Assembly: GCA_035546175.1 (NCBI GenBank)
Contig: DASZWW010000117.1
Location: 1 to 17,559, forward strand
From: DASZFV01 sp035546175
GTDB lineage: Bacteria; Myxococcota_A; Polyangia; Fen-1088
Direction of reading: 5' to 3'
Length of the DNA stretch: 17,559 bases
The notes beneath the pieces were generated by a model. It did not search any database and was not told where the DNA came from. It was given only the letters and a program-made list of their open reading frames with translations. The position numbers were made by a program, and so were the translations under genes. Each line of letters begins with the position of its first letter. Position 1 is the first letter of the stretch. Shown piece by piece: positions 1 through 7,193 of the stretch.

Positions 1-1
1 C

Positions 2-952
2 GAGGCGCTCGGCGTGCGCATCGTCGAGGTGCTCGCGCGGCACGGCATCCTCTCGGGCCACGAGCGGACGCGCACGCCCGCGCCTCACCGCGACATCGAC
101 GTCTCGCTCATCGCCGCCGAGGCGGCGCCGCGCGCCCACACGCCCGTCGTGCCGACGGGCCACGAGGTGCTCGTCGTCGACGACGAGGCCGTCGTCCTCA
201 CGGTCCTCCGCGAGGCCCTGCGCCGGGGCGGCTACCGGGTCACGACGGCGGCCTCCGCCGAGGAGGCCATGGACCTCATGCAGAAGCGGCGCTTCGACCT
301 CGTGCTCACCGACAAGAACCTGCCGGGCGCGTCGGGGCTCGACGTCCTGCGCGCGGCGCGGGCGCTGACGCCCTCGCCCGCCATCGTGCTCATCACGGGC
401 TACACCTCCTACGACTCGGCCGTCGAGGCGCTGGACATCGGCGCCCACGACTACATCGAGAAGCCCATCCGCGACGTCGAGGACCTGCGCTTTCGAATCA
501 GGCGCGCCCTCTCGCGCCGCGACGAGCAGCTCGCGCGGCCCAAGCCCAAGGCGGGAAAGGGCGACGATCGTTCGGGGCGCGTCCTCGTCGTCGAGGTCGA
601 GGGGGCGCGGCGGCAGCTCATCGCCGACTACCTCGGCAAGCACCACCACGTGACGGCCGCCAAGGACGGCGACGAGGCGCTCTCCCTGCTCAAGCGCGAG
701 TCGTTCGACCTCGTGCTCGCCGATCGCCACCTGCCGGGCACGTCCGGCCTGCGCGTCATCGAGCACGCCCAGCGGCTGCTGCCGCACTGCGCGTCGGTGC
801 TCTACACCGCCTACCCGTCCTACGACTCGGTCAAGGAGGCGTTCGCGACGGGCGTCGACGCGTACCTCGTGCGGCCGAGCGAGGATCTCAAGAAGCTCGC
901 CGAGAAGGTCGCCGAAGCGCTCGGCGGACGCGGCGGAATTTTGTTAGGCTGA
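2..952 (+). CDS. Two-receiver response regulator, 5' partial
   Basis: The reading frame is open from base 2, so the N-terminus may lie outside the window; the first in-window start is GTG at 14 (312 aa). Numbered from that GTG, residues 50-165 form a complete CheY-like receiver: acidic pair D56/D57, phospho-acceptor D100, T128 and K150. A second receiver spans about 188-305. It keeps a phospho-acceptor-like D237 and T265, but the acidic pair is replaced by Glu-Val (E194/V195) and the conserved Lys by Arg (R287), so it may not bind Mg2+ or be phosphorylated normally. No DNA-binding or enzymatic output domain follows. The protein probably passes a signal by protein contact or accepts phosphate from a partner histidine kinase. 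A further N-terminal domain could exist upstream of the window. The next gene starts 14 bases later, but a promoter-like element sits inside the end of this gene, so co-transcription is not certain. Confidence 0.8.
   Translation, partial: EALGVRIVEVLARHGILSGHERTRTPAPHRDIDVSLIAAEAAPRAHTPVVPTGHEVLVVDDEAVVLTVLREALRRGGYRVTTAASAEEAMDLMQKRRFDLVLTDKNLPGASGLDVLRAARALTPSPAIVLITGYTSYDSAVEALDIGAHDYIEKPIRDVEDLRFRIRRALSRRDEQLARPKPKAGKGDDRSGRVLVVEVEGARRQLIADYLGKHHHVTAAKDGDEALSLLKRESFDLVLADRHLPGTSGLRVIEHAQRLLPHCASVLYTAYPSYDSVKEAFATGVDAYLVRPSEDLKKLAEKVAEALGGRGGILLG
945..950 (+). promoter_or_regulatory. Possible -10 element before the tandem ATP-grasp gene
   Basis: TAGGCT lies in an AT-richer patch (TTTTGTTAGGCT) inside the 3' end of the receiver gene, in otherwise very GC-rich sequence. 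No convincing -35 box is seen. A start site about 7 bases downstream would give a leader near 10 bases before ATG 967. GAGG at 955-958 is a plausible ribosome binding site if transcription comes from further upstream. Inference only. Confidence 0.3.
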
Positions 953-966
953 CCGAGGCCCCCCCG

Positions 967-3090
967 ATGCGCATCGCGTTCTCGCACAACCTCCGGCTCA
1001 CCGACAGCGAGGAAGAGGCCGAGTTCGACAGCGCGGAGACCGTGCAGGCCATCGCCGACGGCCTGCGCGCGGGCGGCCACGAGGTCGAGACCATCGAGGT
1101 CACGGGCCCCGCGTCGCACCTGGCGGCGCGCCTCGAGGGCTTCGGCCCCGACCTCATCTTCAACACGGCCGAGGGCCGGCGCGGCCGCACGCGCGAGGCG
1201 TTCTACCCGGCCTTCTTCGAGGAGCTCGGGTTCCCGTACACGGGCTCCGACGCCTACGTCCTCACGGTGACGCTCGACAAGTGGCTCACCAAGCTCGTGC
1301 TCTCGCAGCGCGGGATCGACACGCCGCGGGGCCGCTTCGTCACGCCCGAGGAGCACAAGCGCCTCAAGGATCCCGGGTCGCTCGGCCTGGCCTTCCCCGT
1401 GATCGTCAAGCCGAACTACGAGGGCTCGTCGAAGGGCATCGCCGACGACGCCATCGCGCGCGACCCGAAGGCCCTCGGCGACCTCCTGCCGCGCGCGCTG
1501 CGGGCCTACCCGAACGGCGTGCTGGTCGAGGAGTTCGTGGCCGGCACGGACGTCACGGTCCCCTTCCTCGAGGGCCGCGGCGACGAGGGCGTGCTCCTGC
1601 CCGTCGACTACCTCGTCGAGCCGTCCGCGAAGTCGCGCTTCAACCTCTACGACTACCGGCTCAAGTCCGCCGAGGCGAGCAAGGTCTCCGTGCGCTGCCC
1701 GCCCGAGCTGCCGCGCGACGTGACCTCGCGCCTGCAGGCCATCTCGAAGTCCGCGACGCGCGCCCTCGGCATCCGCGACGTGGGGCGCGTCGACTTCCGG
1801 CTCGGCGAGGACGGCCGCATCTACCTGCTCGAGGTCAACGCGCTGCCGTCGCTCGAGCACGGCTCGAGCCTCTTCGCGGCGTCGGGGCGCGAGGCGCTCA
1901 GCTACGACGAGACGATCCAGTCCATCGTCGAGAGCGCGGCGCGGCGGCAGGGCCTGGTCATCAAGCCGGGCGCGCGGCGGCGGCGGCCCGCCGAGCCGCT
2001 GCGCATCGGCTTCACGTTCAACGTCAAGCGCGTCGACCCGAAGGGCGGCAACGACGCCGAGGCCGAGTACGACGCCCCCGAGACGATCGAGGCCATCCGC
2101 GACGCGCTCGAGAGCTACGGGCACCAGGTGCTCCCGTTCGAGGCGACGGCCGAGCTGCCGCGCCAGCTCATGCAGACGCCCGTCGACCTCGTCTTCAACA
2201 TCGCCGAGGGCGTCGCGGGCCGCAACCGCGAGGCCGCCGTGCCCGCGCTCTGCGAGCTCATGGGCATCCCCTACACGGGCTCCGACGCGGCGACGCTGTC
2301 CATCGCCCTCGACAAGGCGCTCTCGAAGCGCGTGCTCATGCAGCACGAGATCCTCACGGCCGAGTTCCAGGTCATGGAGACGGGGCGCGAGCGCCTCTCG
2401 CCCAAGCTCAAGTTCCCGCTCATCGTCAAGCCCAACCAGGAGGGCTCGTCGAAGGGCGTGTCGGCGTCCGCCTCGGTCGTCGACGACGAGGAGGCGCTGC
2501 GGGCCATCGTCCGCGAGCTCATCGAGCGGTACCGGCAGCCGGCCCTCATCGAGGCGTACATCCCCGGGCGCGAGTTCACCGTCGGGCTCCTCGGCGACCG
2601 CCGGCCGCGCGTGCTGCCGCCCATGGAGATCCTCTTCAAGGACAAGAGCAACCAGCGGCCCGTCTACGACTTCCAGATCAAGCAGGAGTGGGAGAAGCAC
2701 GTCCGCTACGAGTGCCCCGCCCAGCTCACGCCCGCGGAGCTCAAGGCCATCGAGCGCGTGTGCCGCGAGACGTTCGCGGCGCTCGACTGCCGCGACGTGG
2801 CGCGCGTCGACCTGCGCCTCACGCCCAAGGGCGAGTTCTACGTCATCGAGGTGAACCCCCTGCCCGGCCTCACGCCGGGCTACTCCGACCTCTGCCTCAT
2901 CGCCACGGCGGCGGGCATCGAGTACCGCACGCTCATCGGCGACATCCTCGAGGGCGGGCTCAAGCGCCTGCGCGACAAGCGCCGCGAGGCGCGGGAGGCC
3001 GCCGAGGCCCGCGAGGGACGTCCGACCGTCGATCCGCGCCAGACGGAGCTGCCGCGCATCGGCGCCTCCGCCGGCGGCGACGCGGAATGA
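967..3090 (+). CDS. Tandem D-Ala-D-Ala ligase-like ATP-grasp protein
   Basis: This 707-aa protein holds two complete D-alanine-D-alanine-ligase-like modules joined head to tail (about 1-335 and 345-685). Each has the N-terminal Ddl fold with its YTGSDA segment, then an ATP-grasp domain. ATP and Mg2+ ligands appear in both halves: K148 and D276/E289/N291 in the first, K488 and D615/E628/N630 in the second. Each also has the omega-loop motif of Ddl enzymes (YDY at 228-230, YDF from 567). Both halves therefore look catalytically competent. Ddl enzymes join two amino acids using ATP through an acyl-phosphate and are normally single-module proteins of about 300-370 aa, so this is a duplication-fusion. 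The tail is charged and probably disordered. Its stop overlaps the ATG of the P1 peptidase gene (ATGA). Peptide-bond formation is a firm expectation; substrates are unknown. It is unlikely to be the housekeeping peptidoglycan Ddl, since no mur or fts genes flank it. Confidence 0.85.
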   Translation: MRIAFSHNLRLTDSEEEAEFDSAETVQAIADGLRAGGHEVETIEVTGPASHLAARLEGFGPDLIFNTAEGRRGRTREAFYPAFFEELGFPYTGSDAYVLTVTLDKWLTKLVLSQRGIDTPRGRFVTPEEHKRLKDPGSLGLAFPVIVKPNYEGSSKGIADDAIARDPKALGDLLPRALRAYPNGVLVEEFVAGTDVTVPFLEGRGDEGVLLPVDYLVEPSAKSRFNLYDYRLKSAEASKVSVRCPPELPRDVTSRLQAISKSATRALGIRDVGRVDFRLGEDGRIYLLEVNALPSLEHGSSLFAASGREALSYDETIQSIVESAARRQGLVIKPGARRRRPAEPLRIGFTFNVKRVDPKGGNDAEAEYDAPETIEAIRDALESYGHQVLPFEATAELPRQLMQTPVDLVFNIAEGVAGRNREAAVPALCELMGIPYTGSDAATLSIALDKALSKRVLMQHEILTAEFQVMETGRERLSPKLKFPLIVKPNQEGSSKGVSASASVVDDEEALRAIVRELIERYRQPALIEAYIPGREFTVGLLGDRRPRVLPPMEILFKDKSNQRPVYDFQIKQEWEKHVRYECPAQLTPAELKAIERVCRETFAALDCRDVARVDLRLTPKGEFYVIEVNPLPGLTPGYSDLCLIATAAGIEYRTLIGDILEGGLKRLRDKRREAREAAEAREGRPTVDPRQTELPRIGASAGGDAE

Positions 3091-4208
3091 CGACGACGCG
3101 CGCGCGCCTCCGCGGGCTCGGCTACTCGATCGGCCGCTTCCCCGTCGGGCCCTGGAACGCCATCACCGACGTGGGCGGCGTGCGCGTCGGCCACACGACG
3201 CTCATCGAGGGCGAGGGGCCGCTCGAGGTGGGCAAGGGGCCGGTCCGCACGGGCGTCACGGCCGTCATGCCCAACGCCGACATCTTCAACCAGCGCGCCG
3301 TCGCGGGCGGCTTCGTGCTCAACGGCGCGGGCGAGGTCTCGGGGCTCACCCAGGTGCAGGAGTGGGGCCTGCTCGAGACGCCCATCCTCCTCACGAACAC
3401 GATGTCCGTCGGCAAGGTCTCGGACGCCGTCGTCAAGTGGATGACGAGGAAGTGGCCCAAGATCGGCAACGAGGAGGACGTCGTCATCCCCCTCGTGGGC
3501 GAGTGCGACGACTCGTGGCTCAACGACGCCGTGGGCCGCCACGTCCGCTCCGAGCACGTCTACCGCGCCATCGAGCAGGCGGCGAGCGGCCCCGTGCCCG
3601 AAGGGTCGGTGGGCGCGGGCACGGGCCTCATCACCTGCGACTTCAAGGCGGGCATCGGGACGTCGTCGCGGCGCGTGGAGATCGCGGGCGACGTCCACAC
3701 GGTGGGCATCCTCGTGCAGTCGAACTTCGGGGTCATGCGCTCGCTGCGCGTCGACGGCGTGCCCGTGGGCGAGGTGCTCGAGGCGGCGTTCGGCGATCCG
3801 CGCCGCGAGCGCAACGCCGGGTCGATCATCACGATCGTCGCCACGGACGCGCCGCTGCTCTCGCCGCAGCTCGTGCGCGTGTGCAAGCGCGCCGCGCTCG
3901 GCATCGGGCGGTGCGGGTCCTTCGCCGCCCACGGCTCGGGGGAGATCGTCGTCGCGTTCTCGACGGCGAACATCGTGCCCCGCGTCGCCTCGCTCATGAC
4001 CGCCAAGCTCGAGGTCTTGCTCGACGAGGCCTGCGACCCGCTCTACGAGGCCGTCGTCGAGTGCACCGAGGAGGCCATCGTCAACGCGCTCTGCATGGCC
4101 GACGAGATGCGCGGGCCCACGGGGCACGTCGCGCCCGCCCTGCCCCTCGATCGCCTGGGCGACATCCTCTCGCGCTATCGTCAGGCCTTCACCTCCCCCA
4201 AGGCCTGA
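3087..4208 (+). CDS. P1-family (DmpA/BapA-type) self-processing aminopeptidase
   Basis: This 373-aa protein matches the length and motifs of peptidase family S58/P1; Ochrobactrum anthropi DmpA has 375 aa. The N-terminal ITDVGGVRVGH region, the GTGLITCDFKAGIGTSSR block (178-195) and the NAGSIITIVATDAPL block (243-257) are all present. By family knowledge the precursor cuts itself between G245 and S246, freeing Ser246 as the N-terminal nucleophile of the small subunit; N213 in QSNFG corresponds to the oxyanion-hole Asn. Characterised relatives remove N-terminal D-amino acids (DmpA) or beta-amino acids (BapA) from peptides or amides. No signal peptide is seen, so it is probably cytoplasmic. ATG 3087 is set by the 4-base ATGA overlap with the ligase gene, which suggests translational coupling and a shared substrate. 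The next gene begins 5 bases after the stop. Confidence 0.9.
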   Translation: MTTTRARLRGLGYSIGRFPVGPWNAITDVGGVRVGHTTLIEGEGPLEVGKGPVRTGVTAVMPNADIFNQRAVAGGFVLNGAGEVSGLTQVQEWGLLETPILLTNTMSVGKVSDAVVKWMTRKWPKIGNEEDVVIPLVGECDDSWLNDAVGRHVRSEHVYRAIEQAASGPVPEGSVGAGTGLITCDFKAGIGTSSRRVEIAGDVHTVGILVQSNFGVMRSLRVDGVPVGEVLEAAFGDPRRERNAGSIITIVATDAPLLSPQLVRVCKRAALGIGRCGSFAAHGSGEIVVAFSTANIVPRVASLMTAKLEVLLDEACDPLYEAVVECTEEAIVNALCMADEMRGPTGHVAPALPLDRLGDILSRYRQAFTSPKA

Positions 4209-4213
4209 TCATC

Positions 4214-5251
4214 ATGCGCGTCTGCTTCGTCGTCGCCGCGGCCCGCGAGCAACAGCCGACCTTCGCGACGATCTACCTCGCCCTCGCCGCCCACCGCCGC
4301 GGCCACGACGTGCGCTTCGTCTCCGTCGACGACCTGTCGTTCCTCGACGACAACAACGTGCTCGGCGTGACGACGCGCGTGCGCGCGGGCGCCTACCCCA
4401 AGCCCGCCGACTACGCGCGCGCCCTGGCCTCCGACGAGGCCGTCGTCGAGGAGGACACGCTGGGCACCTTCGACGTCGTGTTCTTGCGCTACAACCCCAT
4501 CCGCGAGGGCGTGCTCCACCCCTCCGCGCCGCTCATCGACTTCGGCTGGCGCCTCAAGCTCGGCGGGACGCTCGTCGTCAACGACCCCGAGGGCCTGCGG
4601 CGCGCGGGCAGCCGCATGTACCTGGCCGACTTCCCGCCCGACGTCCGCACGCGCACGCTCGTCTCCCGCTCGAAGCGGCGCCTCAAGGAGTTCGTGCGCG
4701 CCCTCGACGCGCCGGCCATCTTGAAGCCCCTCGCGCCGCGCGGCGACGAGCACGTCTTCTACGTGCGCCGCCGGCAGATCAAGAACATCAACCAGATGCT
4801 GGCGACGGTCACGAAGGACGGCTACGCCGTCGCGCAGGAGTACCTGCCCGAGAGCGAGCAGGGCGAGAAGCGCCTCCTCCTGCTCAACGCCGAGCCCATC
4901 CGCGCGGGCGATCGCGTCGCCATCTACCGCCGCCGCCCCGTGACCGGCCCCGGCGGCGCGCGCGACGGCGTGCCCGCGCGCGGCAAGTGCGACTTCGGCG
5001 CCGTCGAGGCGCGCATCTGCGACATCCTGCGGCCGAAGCTCCTGGCCGACGGCCTGCACTTCGTGGGCGTCGACATCGTGGGCGACAAGCTCCTCGAGCT
5101 CAACGTCTTCACGCCCGGCGGCATCCACTCGATCCAGGACCTCTACGGCTTCGACGTGGCCGACATCGTCATCCGCGACCTCGAGCGCCGCGTGCGCCTG
5201 CGCGCCGCCTACCGCACGACGTTCGACCCCGAGGCGGCCGACGTCGTCTGA
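4214..5251 (+). CDS. Glutathione-synthetase-like ATP-grasp ligase
   Basis: This 345-aa protein has the layout of prokaryotic GshB-type ATP-grasp enzymes: an N-terminal Rossmann-like segment (1-125, with NDPEGLRR at 123-130), then the ATP-grasp fold. Visible ligands are K171 in the KPL motif, hinge Q208/E209, and D287, E295 and N297 in the VGVDIVGDKLLELNV region, with the D-x7-E-x-N spacing of GshB. Two features differ from true GshB. The glycine-rich loop after KPL is replaced by a charged APRGDEH segment, and the motif after the metal-binding Asn reads FTPGG rather than TSPT. No glutamate-cysteine ligase gene is in view. I therefore call it a GshB-like amide or peptide ligase of unknown substrate rather than gshB. 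It is the third gene of the operon, 5 bases after the P1 peptidase stop, and may extend or cap a product of the tandem ligase. Confidence 0.8.
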   Translation: MRVCFVVAAAREQQPTFATIYLALAAHRRGHDVRFVSVDDLSFLDDNNVLGVTTRVRAGAYPKPADYARALASDEAVVEEDTLGTFDVVFLRYNPIREGVLHPSAPLIDFGWRLKLGGTLVVNDPEGLRRAGSRMYLADFPPDVRTRTLVSRSKRRLKEFVRALDAPAILKPLAPRGDEHVFYVRRRQIKNINQMLATVTKDGYAVAQEYLPESEQGEKRLLLLNAEPIRAGDRVAIYRRRPVTGPGGARDGVPARGKCDFGAVEARICDILRPKLLADGLHFVGVDIVGDKLLELNVFTPGGIHSIQDLYGFDVADIVIRDLERRVRLRAAYRTTFDPEAADVV

Positions 5252-5270
5252 CCTTCACGGCCAGATGTGC

Positions 5271-5276
5271 TCTAAT
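5271..5276 (+). promoter_or_regulatory. Possible -10 element of the diguanylate cyclase gene
   Basis: TCTAAT stands out in the GC-rich gap after the ATP-grasp operon. A start site near 5283 would be 5 bases before an in-frame GTG (5288) and about 35 before ATG 5318. This argues against the TTG at 5276, which overlaps the element. No clear -35 box was found. Confidence 0.3.
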
Positions 5277-5317
5277 TGAGCCCCAGCGTGGCGGATCAGG
5301 AGCACTCGGGCAGGCAC

Positions 5318-6484
5318 ATGGCGGCGGTGCCGCAGCGGGTACGGACGGAGGAGCTGTCCGTGCCGACGCCCGTCATCCCCCCGGGGCCGATCGTCACGCT
5401 CTCGCCCGAGGAGATCGCGCGCTTCTTCGTGCGCGCGCGCCGCGACCAGGACACCGAGCACTGGGACGTGCGCCTCGACGCCGCCCTCCGCGAGATCCTC
5501 GAGCGCGCCAACGACTTCGTGCCGTCCGAGTCGGGCGGCATCCTGCTCGACGATCCGCGCGCCAAGCTCGCCGGCTCGCCCGCGCCGCGCCTGACGTTCA
5601 TCGCCTCCTTCGGCCCCGCCTCGCAGCAGGCCATCGGCCGGCGCATCCCCAGCGACAAGGGCTTCGCGGGCCGCGTCTACGGCGGCGGCCGGCCCGCCCA
5701 GACCGATCACCTCGAGCCCGACGACCCGATCCTCGAGGCGGCGCCCGACCAGCCGATCCGCTCGGTCGTGGGGGTGCCGATCGTCGTGGGCGAGTCGATC
5801 TGCGGCATGCTCGTGCTGGCGAACCGCCGCATGGGCGGACCCTACTCGCCGCGCGACAAGGAGCTGCTCCGCATCTTCGCCGCGTACATGTCGTCGTCGA
5901 TCCAGAACGCGCTCGACGCCATCCGCGCGCGCGCCCTGGCGCGCGTCGACGACCTGACGGGCCTGGCCAACAGCCGCTACTTCCACACGCGCCTCGAGGA
6001 GGAGATCGCGCGCGCCGACCGCGAGGGCACGGACCTGGCGATGTGCTTCCTCGACCTCGACCGCTTCAAGGAGGTCAACGACCGGTTCGGCCACCTCGCG
6101 GGCAGCTGGACGCTGCAGAAGGTCGGCCAGCTGCTCGCGGGCAAGGCGCCGGCGGCCGCCCTGCTCGCGCGTTACGGCGGCGACGAGTTCGTCGTCATCC
6201 TGCCCGGCGCGAACCTCGAGCGCGCCGAGGAGACCGCCGAGTCGCTGCGCCAGGCCATCGCCGACGCCGTCTTCTTCGATCCGGGGTCGGAGGGCGAGCG
6301 GGGCGCGACGCCCCTGCCGCGCATCACGGCCTCGCTCGGCGTCGCCTCGTACCGCGACCACCTCGCGCCGGGCGGCACGGCGCGCCGCCGCGAGAGCACG
6401 TTCCTGCGCCTCGCCGACTCGGCGATGTACCGCGCCAAGGCCAACGGCCGCAACCGCGTCGAGCTCGCCGAGCCGGAAGAGTGA
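5318..6484 (+). CDS. GAF-GGDEF diguanylate cyclase
   Basis: The protein is 388 aa from ATG 5318; in-frame alternatives are GTG 5288 (10 codons longer) and TTG 5276. Residues about 50-205 form a GAF sensor domain, including the SDKGFAGRVYGGG and SVVGVPIVVGESICGMLVLAN segments. The rest is a GGDEF domain with the intact signature at 287-291 and the DLDRFKEVNDRFGH motif. It should make cyclic di-GMP from two GTP at a GGDEF dimer, switched by an unknown GAF ligand. No transmembrane segment is seen, so it is cytoplasmic. The RxxD product-inhibition site expected just before GGDEF is absent (PAAA there), so feedback inhibition by c-di-GMP is not expected. The usual Gly-Asp after DRFGH is Gly-Ser. 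Its last codons overlap the start of the next gene (GTGA). The start choice is uncertain because no strong Shine-Dalgarno sequence precedes any candidate. Confidence 0.9.
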   Translation: MAAVPQRVRTEELSVPTPVIPPGPIVTLSPEEIARFFVRARRDQDTEHWDVRLDAALREILERANDFVPSESGGILLDDPRAKLAGSPAPRLTFIASFGPASQQAIGRRIPSDKGFAGRVYGGGRPAQTDHLEPDDPILEAAPDQPIRSVVGVPIVVGESICGMLVLANRRMGGPYSPRDKELLRIFAAYMSSSIQNALDAIRARALARVDDLTGLANSRYFHTRLEEEIARADREGTDLAMCFLDLDRFKEVNDRFGHLAGSWTLQKVGQLLAGKAPAAALLARYGGDEFVVILPGANLERAEETAESLRQAIADAVFFDPGSEGERGATPLPRITASLGVASYRDHLAPGGTARRRESTFLRLADSAMYRAKANGRNRVELAEPEE

Positions 6485-6882
6485 GCACGAAGCGCCTCGC
6501 GCGGCTCGCCGCCCTCGGCGTGGTCCTCGGGATCGCGCCCGTGGACGCCGGCGCGGGCCGGGGAGGCCGCCTCTGCCTCTGCCGCACCGTCGACGAGGGC
6601 GCGGTGAACAAGAACCCCGTGCGCGTCTGGGGCGAGCAGGGCGGCCACGCGCGCAAGCTCGCCGAGCTCACGGGCGGCCAGAAGACCTGCGCCCGCGTCG
6701 CCGCGGGCCGCTGGTCGCTCGACGCGCGCTCGCGCGACGTCAGCGCGGCGAGGGCGTCGGGCCCGGAGGCGTGCCGCTCGTCGCCCCTCGTGCTGGACGT
6801 GGGTGAGGGTGAGACGGTCACCGTCACGGTCACGCCGCTCGGGCGCGCGCCGTCGTACTACTGCGGCTGGGACCTCCGCTGA
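6481..6882 (+). CDS. Small exported cysteine-containing protein, unknown function
   Basis: A 133-aa protein starts at GTG 6481, overlapping the cyclase stop by 4 bases (GTGA). Residues 1-25 look like a signal peptide: basic KRLARLA, a hydrophobic stretch LGVVLGIAP, then a small-residue region VDAGAG as a possible cleavage site. The mature part has five cysteines (C32, C34, C70, C98, C128), which suggests disulfides in the periplasm or outside, and a likely beta-rich section with alternating T/V at 110-118. I do not recognise the family. Overlap with the cyclase gene implies co-translation, so the protein may act in the same c-di-GMP-linked process (envelope, adhesion or matrix), but that is inference. 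Gene prediction confidence is good because coding bias continues to the stop and the signal peptide makes sense. Confidence 0.65.
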   Translation: MSTKRLARLAALGVVLGIAPVDAGAGRGGRLCLCRTVDEGAVNKNPVRVWGEQGGHARKLAELTGGQKTCARVAAGRWSLDARSRDVSAARASGPEACRSSPLVLDVGEGETVTVTVTPLGRAPSYYCGWDLR

Positions 6883-6921
6883 GATACCGCGCGGAGCGCG
6901 AGGAGGATCCCGGGGGTGCGC

Positions 6922-6941
6922 GCGACCCGTGGGTGGGTCGC
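6922..6941. terminator. Hairpin between convergent genes
   Basis: GCGACCC (6922-6928) and GGGTCGC (6935-6941) form a perfect 7-bp GC stem with a 6-base loop. It lies in the 78-base gap between the small exported protein gene (ends 6882, +) and the FlgM-like gene (ends 6961, -). No T-run follows on either strand, so it is not a canonical intrinsic terminator, but its position fits a bidirectional transcript end. Confidence 0.4.
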
Positions 6942-6960
6942 CGGCGCGCAGGTCGGGGCG

Positions 6961-7158
6961 CTACTCGAGGCCCGCGGCCTTGAAGATCTTCATCGCCAGG
7001 TACTTCGGGCTCACGTGGTACTGCCCCGCGGCGACGAGGCGGCGAAGCGTGTCCACCTTGTTCGAGCTCGCCACCACCTGCGGCGGCGTCGGAGCGGCCG
7101 CGGGACGAGCGGCGAGCGGGGGACGGCGGTGCGACGTGTGCCGGGTGGTGTTGCGCAT
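6961..7158 (-). CDS. flgM: FlgM-like anti-sigma-28 factor
   Basis: A 65-aa protein begins at ATG 7158 on the minus strand. Its N-terminus is basic and Pro/Ala-rich (likely disordered). Residues 32-63 match the C-terminal sigma-binding region of FlgM: NKVDTLRRLVAAG then QYHVSPKYLAMKIFK, with the typical K-V-x-x-L-R, A-x-G-x-Y-x-V and A-x-K-I positions. FlgM proteins are small (roughly 65-100 aa) and hold FliA inactive until the flagellar hook-basal body can export them. It lies 94 bases downstream of the fliA-type gene on the same strand, which strongly supports the call. A longer frame from 7224 exists, but it would place a strong hairpin and a sigma-28-like promoter inside the gene, so I prefer 7158. 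The start codon falls almost at the predicted sigma-28 start site. Confidence 0.65.
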   Translation of the reverse strand: MRNTTRHTSHRRPPLAARPAAAPTPPQVVASSNKVDTLRRLVAAGQYHVSPKYLAMKIFKAAGLE

Positions 7159-7165
7159 GCCTACA

Positions 7166-7193
7166 CCATCGGCACGGGTAGCCAAAACCTTGA
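7166..7193 (-). promoter_or_regulatory. Sigma-28 (FliA)-type promoter of the flgM-like gene
   Basis: On the minus strand TCAAGGTT (7193-7186) is followed after 12 bases by GCCGATGG (7173-7166). The FliA consensus is roughly TAAAGTTT or TCAAGTTT, 11 bases, GCCGATAA. The start would fall near 7159, directly at ATG 7158. Having the fliA homologue immediately upstream makes this biologically sensible, since flgM is a classic FliA target. Confidence 0.5.

Noticed and set aside
820..2700. Long open frame (626 aa) on the minus strand opposite the tandem ligase gene
   Set aside because: It is antisense to a well-supported gene and has the low-complexity Arg/Leu/Glu/Ala composition typical of GC-rich shadow frames; no domain recognised.
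967..3090. Housekeeping peptidoglycan D-Ala-D-Ala ligase (ddl)
   Set aside because: Duplicated module, no mur/fts neighbours and coupling to a P1 peptidase point to another role.
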